From positions 2,362,501 through 2,426,500 of the forward strand of contig PUFA01000014.1 of assembly GCA_003508835.1 (NCBI GenBank): a stretch of 64,000 bases of DNA, written 5' to 3'. Below, piece after piece: positions 57,440-64,000 of the stretch. The stretch is from Eonycteris spelaea (lineage: Eukaryota; Chordata; Mammalia; Chiroptera; Pteropodidae). The notes under the pieces were generated by a model. It had not been told where the DNA came from. It saw nothing but the letters and a program-made list of their open reading frames with translations, and did no database searches. Position 1 is the first letter of the stretch. Every line of letters begins with the position of its first letter. The position numbers and the translations under genes are program-made.

Positions 57440-58000
57440 GATCTCAGCTCGAACACGCCTGGCCGGGTCCCACACGTGCACGGCTGGGCTTTGTTGTTTT
57501 CAGCATCCGGATCCTGCACGTATTTTGCTGGATTTGTGCCTTACGCATTTTACCTTTGGGGGAGCTATTGTGAATGGTACCTTTTTCAATCCCAAATTGT
57601 TCATTACTAAAATATAGAGATATGATTAGTTATTTTTTGCATATTGATCTTGTATCCTTGGGAATGAAAAACGCACTTATTCTGGTAACTTTTTGGTGGA
57701 TTTGGGGGGAATTTCTACAATCTCGTCATCTGCCAACAGGAACAGTTTTGTTTCTCCTTTTCCGATCTGTACGCCGTTCATTTCTTCTCTGGGTCTTGTG
57801 GCCCTGCTAGAACCTCCAGCGTGGTGCTGAAGAGATGTGGGGAAACACGTCTCTTCACGCAGACATCCTTCGTCTCTCCTGAGCTTAGGGGGAAGCAGCG
57901 AGTCTCTTACCATCAGGGGTAGGTTTTGGCATGAGTGCCCTCATCACGTTGGCTTTGCATACATTCTAAAACTAAGATGGGAAACTTCACGGAAACGTGA
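57440..58000 (-). repeat. L1 ORF2 fragment, minus orientation
   Basis: The complement of L1 ORF2 is recognisable in 'catattgatcttgtatcctt', 'atttctacaatctcgtcatc', 'tgccaacaggaacagttttg', 'cgttcatttcttctctgggt' and 'aacctccagcgtggtgctga'. Same orientation as 55,885-56,750, so both may be parts of one broken element. Confidence 0.85.
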
Positions 58001-60080
58001 CCACTCCGGACCTGGGACACTCTTCCAGGACAAACAGTCATTCTTCTCAGAACTTAGAGAGAGAGACTCCCGCGACACGGTCGGAATGTCACCGCTCGCG
58101 GCGATGACGGGCTCTGCCGTGTGACGCCGTGAGCGGGAACGTCCTTCGTGCGGGACAGGTGCGGCCATTCTTGCCGTTTTAAACTCCACAGGCTGAAACC
58201 ATGCAAGGGGACGTGGCCCACGCCCCCTCATGTGGCCCTAATGCCACCCGCACATGGTCCTGGGCCAAGCGCAGCCGCGGCGCCCAGCCCCACCGTGAGC
58301 CGGGGTGGCAGCTGGGAAGCGCTGACCAGGGCCGCCTGAGCCTGCTTGATATTCCGGGGAGGAAGGCAGCAGGGGTCGGAATCCTCGGCTGAACCCGCCT
58401 GTTGGCAGGGAGGCCGGGCAGTGAAATAACAAACACAGCCTCCGAGCAGCTCGCCCTGCAAGGGAGCCTGGGAGGCAGAGTGGCCCTTCGCTGCCCCCAC
58501 CCTGTGGCAAAGTCCCCGGGCTTGGGACACCCCTTGAAGGAGGTCAGCATGCAGGGTGACAAGAATTGGGCACGTCCCACCCCTTCCTTACAGGGGGCCT
58601 CAAACGCCCGCCTGTGGCTCACCCCTGCGTTAAGCGTCGCCTGCTCTGCAGGTACAAATGACTCCGTGGCAGCAGAGGGAGGGCACCAGAACCCCGGAGG
58701 GTCATCTGGGGAGCGCAGGCGAGGGAAAAGAGGAGGAAGGCGGGGGAGGGGTGTGGAGAGCGCGGGCCTGAGGGCCACGGACTCCTGGGAGCCTGGAGTT
58801 CCGCAAACCGCCCGCCTGACAGTAAAAGCAGGACGAGGTCTGAGAGACGCTCAGCCCATCCATCGCCTCCGGACACCCGGACACCCGTGAGAGGGCGGGC
58901 GTCCTTGTGGCAAAAAAAGATACGCCCACGGGGGGCTCTGCCACCCAGGTGCTCCTCGTCATGTCCCTCCCCGCCGGGCTGACTTCTCACGCAGAGTTCT
59001 GCCCACCGGCCTGTCCCGCAGGGGCCGGCCCGCCTGCAGGGCCCCAGCCGAGGACGGCCAGGCCCACGCGGAGGAAGCTGGCTCCTCCGTTTCTGCCCCG
59101 TCAACAGCTCCGCTGTCAGGTGTCATCCCAGGCACCTGCAGCCCCGCAGGCCCCTGCGGCTGACGCTGGAAACCTGCGAAAGACAGAGACGTCGTCCCAG
59201 GAGGTCGACCATGCTGAGGTGGCTCTGGCCGGCTCCAAAGGTGACAGCACGGGCAGACGGCAAGGACGGGCACATGGGGGGGCCTCCTGGGTGCCTCCTG
59301 GAGGGAGCGCCCTCTCTCTGCGGTGCGGTTCTTCAGGCCTAGAGCAGAAGGGTGTGGGCAGACCCAAGGGGTTGGCCATCTGAAGATCAGAAGCCGAGGG
59401 AAGCCAAACCCCGGGGGCCAGAGCAGGCTTGGAGTCCCGAGGACAGAGGGCTGAGGAGCAGGCCGGAGCGGAGGCCGGCGGAGGCTCCTGGACTCTAAAT
59501 GCCAGGGTGAAGGGCAGGAGAGGAAGCGACAGTAACTTGAGACACACCTACTTCTGCATTGTCCCAAAGAAGAGGCGGATCTCTTTGAAATTCCACCTGC
59601 GCAGCTGTTTGAGAGGCGGACGTGGAAGTGGCCACTTGGCGGGCAGGTGTGCCCCGTGAGCAGGATGAAAGGGCCCCCACGTGGGGAGTCCTGGGTCTTA
59701 GGGGTCAGGGGGAGCCTGGAAGCCCCCAGAGCAGCTCTGGGAGCTCCAGGGACCCCCGGCCAGCCCTCAGGCACGTCCTGCGACAAGCCTTCAGCTGCCC
59801 GGCTGCCCAGAAACTATTCTGGGACTGTGGTCACCATGGTTGATGGACGCCGAAATGTCAGGAATGTCAGACTCACTCCTTCCCGCCCCACGGGCGAGCC
59901 GGGCTCCGGGGGGGGGGTCTCGACAGGAAGCACCGAGGTCGTGACTGTCCCTAGTACGTCGCCCTGTGCTCAGGCACGACCCTTCCCTTCACCTCCCCAT
60001 TGTTGGGAGAGAGTATGTGTGCGGGTACGTGTGCGTGTGCGTGTGCACATGCGTGTGCACGTGTGTCCACCCCCAAGGCT
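58001..60080. other. GC-rich intergenic DNA, no gene recognised
   Basis: High G+C with scattered CpG. Long overlapping open frames on both strands (up to 275 codons at 58,959-59,786, minus) are Pro/Ser/Gly/Arg-rich without any domain I recognise and overlap in antisense, so I do not call genes. A G10 run lies at 59,908-59,917 and a TG/CG-alternating tract at 60,015-60,067. Confidence 0.5.
60015..60067 (+). repeat. Alternating TG/CG tract
   Basis: About 53 nt of near-perfect purine-pyrimidine alternation (gtgtgcgtgtgcgtgtgcac and similar), a Z-DNA-prone sequence. Confidence 0.85.
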
Positions 60081-60084
60081 TTCG

Positions 60085-60290
60085 CATAGGAGACTCAGAG
60101 TTGGAATGACCAGTGCCAGCGTCTGGGTTCCGTCCAGCTTGGCCCAGCCTCGCTGTGCGGCCTCAGGCAAGTGGACCCATTAACACTCTCTGGGCCTCGC
60201 TTCGCTCACCTTTAAAAAGGAGTCTGACCTTTCGGACGTTGTCCAAGAATCGAGGAGAATCATAGAAGAGAAAGAAAGCTGCCTCAAATT
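60085..60290 (+). repeat. MIR SINE
   Basis: 'ccagcgtctgggttccgtcc', 'ctgtgcggcctcaggcaagt', 'actctctgggcctcgcttcg' and 'ctcacctttaaaaaggagtc' follow the forward MIR core. Confidence 0.75.
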
Positions 60291-60339
60291 CCTTTTAAGA
60301 AAGACAGGGTGTGAACACGTTCCTGCCTTCGACGGGATT

Positions 60340-60485
60340 CCCTTATTCAGCGAATGGCCATCCTCGAGCCAGGAGCTGAGAAATCAGCCGTGAGGCGAGG
60401 AACTGATACAGCCCTTGTCCTTGGGCAGGCGCCGATTTCGTACGAAAGACAGAGATGAATAATAAACACACGAATGGGTCTGTGT
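60340..60485 (-). repeat. L2-like 3'-end fragment
   Basis: 'ttcagcgaatggccatcctc', 'gagccaggagctgagaaatc', 'agcccttgtccttgggcagg' and 'gacagagatgaataataaac' resemble the complement of an L2 tail region. Heavily changed toward CpG. Confidence 0.4.
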
Positions 60486-61365
60486 CAAAGGGGACAAGGG
60501 CAGTGAGCTCTGTGATCTGGACTAAAACACAGACATTGGGTTGGGGGGGGGGGTGAAACCGTGAGCCCAGGACAGCCCCGAGGGGGTCCAGGCGGCTCGG
60601 AAGCCTGCAAATCTGCCAGGAGGCAGGGACACGGGCTCCTTAGTCAGGACAAGACTGCGTCCCTGGGAATCAGGCCAGGCTGGGGCGGGTGGCAGCACGC
60701 GGCATCCCGGAGAGCAGACCGCCCGGGGAGCTGAGAGGCCAGACGTGCTGTCCCTGGGGGGAGCAGTGGGACCATCAGAACCCAGTTCCTGGAGAAGTGA
60801 GGCGCCGGGGTCCCGGGACTCGGGCACGATCACACCCTCTCCTGCCACACGCCCAGCCTCAGAGCCTTTGGGTTTGGGCTATTGTTTCTGTCCCCAGGCA
60901 CAACCCAAAGACTCGAACACTGGCCCCGGCCGCCCCACTTCCTGCCTCCATGCCGTTCAAGGTCAGAGTTCACATCAGTCACCTGGTAGCTGCTCTGGGC
61001 AGCCTGACCGCCTGGACCGGAGAACCAGCCCAGCTTCTCTGGGCCTCGGCACACATCTCTCGCTCGGAAATGGGTGAGTTTCAGAGCCCGGGGAAGGGGG
61101 CATCTTCTGATGGAGGCTCAGTGTCCCAGGCCCGTCGGCGTATGTGTGTGGAATGAGTGAGTGCAAAAAGGCCAGGGTGCCAAAGACGTTGAGAACCAAG
61201 ATGCTCTTTTCTGTACACGTGGGGAATGGAAATGGCTACCCACCAAATCGCTTTTTCTAGAGGAATTTCTAGAAGGTGACGCACACACCCCCCTAAACGA
61301 GTTTAACATGGGAGCCCTGCAGTCACGGAAAGCACACCTGATCTAGGTCTCGGTGGTCGTAATAC
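60486..61365. other. GC-rich intergenic DNA, no gene seen
   Basis: Includes a G11 run at 60,543-60,553. Unrecognised. Confidence 0.4.
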
Positions 61366-61369
61366 ATCC

Positions 61370-61550
61370 TGCAGTAGTTGTAGACGTGAGCACTTTCCTC
61401 GTTGAGCTTTACAGAAACACTGTGAAGCAGGTGTTATTTATCTGTGCCCACGGCACAGGACAGGACCCTGCGGTGGACAGAAGTGGGTGACTCGCCTACG
61501 GGCGCAGAGCCAGCGATGGCGGAATGCCAGCAACGGTGCTCGCCGCTGCT
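61370..61550 (-). repeat. MIR SINE
   Basis: 'gagctttacagaaacactgtg', 'aagcaggtgttatttatctg', 'gtgggtgactcgcctacggg' and 'cgcagagccagcgatggcgg' correspond to the complement of MIR. Confidence 0.7.
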
Positions 61551-63375
61551 TTAAGCCGCAAGTCGCACCCTTGGCCTTGGAGTTTGGCTCGCGTAGTTTG
61601 GTGTCGGTTACTTTTGTTCGTGAGACTAAAGCTATTAAACCACTTGGCTCCTTTTTAGTTTTTGTTTCCCATCTTTGCAGGAGTCACCAAAGGCTGCCCT
61701 AGGGCTCCGGCTGCAGCCACATGATTCTCCTGCCACGTGTCCGGTTCCCCCGACACTAACATCAGCAAAATCAGGGGGTCGGGCTGCAGCTGGAAACCCT
61801 CCCCGGGGTCGTGGTGGGCATCCGCCCGGCATCGTTCATCAGCAGCCCTTCCCAGAAGACCAGCTCAGAGTGGACTCTGGGGAGAGGCTTGGGCTAGGAC
61901 AGAAAGGATGTTTCTGAGAAGGAAACAAATGTTGCAAGGTGCCTCCATTCGTTACCAAGAGCTGAGAGGAAATACACAGCGACCCGGTCTCCATCCGTCC
62001 TCCTTGTAAAATCAGGGCGGGAGGCTTCAGCAAGTATTACGAAGAAATATACAAGCAATGTCATTACCAAGACACTGAGATGACAAGCGTACCTAATGGA
62101 AACAACTCTTTCTTAGTGACGAAAACCCTCAGGCGTCTGTGTTAAATGAATTAAGCTGTGACAGCACTTTGGGGGTTGGCAGAGGCCGGCCCTGTGTATC
62201 ACATGACTTGAAACTGTAGCTAAGAAAACCCAGCGAAGTGGTATGACTCTCAGAAATTAAACACGAACGTACAAAAACCGAAGTTTCTTTTTCTCTGTCA
62301 CTAGCCACCAGGTAATAACAAGCAATCTCAGTCATATCGGAGGTCTCCCACCTTCTTCCCCTGGGGTTTGGTAAATTCCGGGCACAGGGTGATGGCGGTG
62401 GGAATTCTATGTTGCCAAGGCTTTGAAAAAAGGGAACGTCCTTAAAGTCATCTTCTCGCACTGACATCAGCTTGCAGCATCAAACGAAACTGTCCCATCT
62501 GGCCCTTGGTCGAGTGTCCGCACAATCTATCCACGGGCTCTCGCCTGGCCTGTCACCTCTCAGGTCCTGCCAGTGTTACTCCAGGGTGCAATCCGGCCGC
62601 TCCGAGGCGTGCTGGAGACAGAAAAACTGGGAGGCGGACAAAGGTCCTGTTCACCTGGACACAAGATGTCACCGCTTCTTCTCCCAGAAGCCATTGCTTC
62701 TTGGTTTGGGGAGCTCACACACTCATGTGGGATTTCAGGACTCTCCCCTAAGGCTCACAGCCTGGGAAGCGGGTCCCTCCGCCTCTCGGCTGACACCCGT
62801 CCATCTAAGCCCCATACTCACCTTGCTTCTCTCTCAGCCCAGGGCCCAGGTGGAGGGGAGGGGACCCATGAGGTATTATTCTCAAATATCAACCTCCATA
62901 TTAGTTACAGAAGAAAAATTATTGTCATTTCATTTATTTGATACATTATTGTTGACCAAGTCCTCTCACTATTGCTCTCGTTCGCCCTGACAATGACCCA
63001 TTCATACATGTTCAGACGACCACGCCCACTTTGCCCACGAGAAGACAGAGCCCCGTGGACAGATGATGTTCTCATGCCCACTGCTGGTAGGTGTCAGAGA
63101 AGAGGGTTCATGCCCCCGCATTTGTGTCGAGGGGTCTAATTGTTACCAGGCTCAGAACAGAAGGTAGACAAGGCCGTCGCTGATCCAGACGAATCTGAAG
63201 GGCTCCCAAGCCCCTCCCCGTATCTAGATCCCGAGGACAGCGTCTCCTCCTTCCATGCGCCTTTAGTCCATCCCAAGGGTAGAGATTAAAGATGCAGAAT
63301 TTCCCCTGTAGAGTGTGCCGCGAAGACAAAGCCCGGAATCGTTACTCGGAGGAGGCGATGCCATGTAAGCCCGGG
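61551..63375. other. Intergenic DNA, no gene seen
   Basis: Moderate to high G+C, apparently unique. Frames of 110-170 codons at 62,129-62,990 show no recognisable domain. Confidence 0.45.
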
Positions 63376-63379
63376 GTCC

Positions 63380-63620
63380 AGAGCAGGGCGTGGCGAGCTG
63401 AGGACCCGGCCAGACCTGGTGTCTCCCACTACAAGCGACGTCTGTGATTCTGGGCAATTTACCAAAATGCCTATGCCTCAGTTTCCCCATACACAAAGAA
63501 AAGGGAATAACAGACTCTCCCTCGAAAAAGTTTTATGAGACTTCAATGAGACAAAGCAGGAAACGCTTGTCACTCCATCCCCGATGCAAAGTAAGCATCA
63601 ATAAATGCTCGCTAGTAGTA
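63380..63620 (+). repeat. MIR SINE
   Basis: 'gattctgggcaatttaccaa', 'atgcctatgcctcagtttcc', 'ccatacacaaagaaaaggga', 'aaagtaagcatcaataaatg' follow forward MIR through to its 3' end. Confidence 0.85.
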
Positions 63621-64000
63621 CTGAAAGGAGGCGGTAAAATCTCAGACACTACTACCTCACTGTGTCATTAAGGCCACAGAAAGACACCATGACCAGCCTG
63701 GCCATGAATCCCTCGGACGCTCATCCGGGAGGCTTCGGGGAAAACCCGATGTGGCTGCTTGGGAACGGGTACAGGACTCAGCGGTTTCGGGTAGAAGCCA
63801 GCGCTACATTCCCAGTGACGAGCAAAGGCGCACACTCATGAAGGGGAGCGACGTGGTCCCGGAGAAGGAGGTCAGAGTCACGCACAGCTGCGAGGGAACT
63901 GGGCAGGCTGGGGCACATTCCTCTGGCACAACTCGCCAGGCAGGAAGACGCGGCTGACACGTGGCTAGAGTGGGCTGCTTGGCTGGGCAGGGGAGTCGCC
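63621..64000. other. Intergenic DNA at right edge, no gene seen
   Basis: Unrecognised GC-rich sequence. Confidence 0.4.

Noticed and set aside
58959..59786. 275-codon minus-strand frame, longest in the right half
   Set aside because: Low-complexity Pro/Ser/Arg composition in GC-rich DNA with competing plus-strand frames; not a recognised protein.

Overview
The window is placental-mammal genomic DNA, probably from a bat. MIR, L2, MER5A and MLT1-type relics place it in Theria/Eutheria. Two things point to bats: the 3' end of an L1 at 34,759-35,566 (a 'gggatataa' block and a tail close to 'ccaatgttaccccaat'), and a full-length 5S-rRNA-headed retroposon at 23,248-23,472, a SINE type I recall from fruit bats. 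The bat call is an inference from repeats.

One protein-coding gene is recognisable: the first coding exon of MBOAT2 on the minus strand (3,600-3,526; residues 1-25). It ends at a perfect GT donor and sits in a CpG island (about 3,000-4,300) with inverted CCAAT boxes and a GC-box array. Positions 1-3,525 are the start of MBOAT2 intron 1. Everything right of about 4,300 lies upstream of the gene; in human this is the interval between MBOAT2 and ASAP2. I found no other exon that I could recognise.

Layout. 4.3-16 kb: AT-rich intergenic DNA with MIRs, LINE scraps and a Tigger-like DNA element (14.64-15.1 kb). 16.5-28.9 kb: intergenic DNA with four CpG-dense patches (16.5, 22.3, 24.3 and 28.0 kb), an LTR at 17.5 kb, an old L1 3' UTR carrying a 32-bp hairpin (19.4 kb), a 117-nt homopyrimidine tract (21.2 kb), the 5S SINE nested in MER5A (23.2-23.7 kb) and an LTR-like element at 26.5 kb. 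31-36 kb: a LINE cluster, including a 5'-truncated L1 with a clear target-site duplication. 37.4 kb: a second, inverted copy of the 26.5-kb LTR-like element. 41-49 kb: MLT1-type LTRs, L1 fragments and a 19-bp minisatellite. 54-58 kb: minus-strand L1 pieces. 58-64 kb: GC-rich intergenic DNA with MIR and L2 relics.

No new gene system is evident. The best second-look items are the nested 5S SINE, the template-switch-like hairpin, the orphan CpG-dense patches, the excess of CpGs in some decayed L1 copies, and an unrecognised, once-interrupted reading frame at 42.67-43.23 kb.
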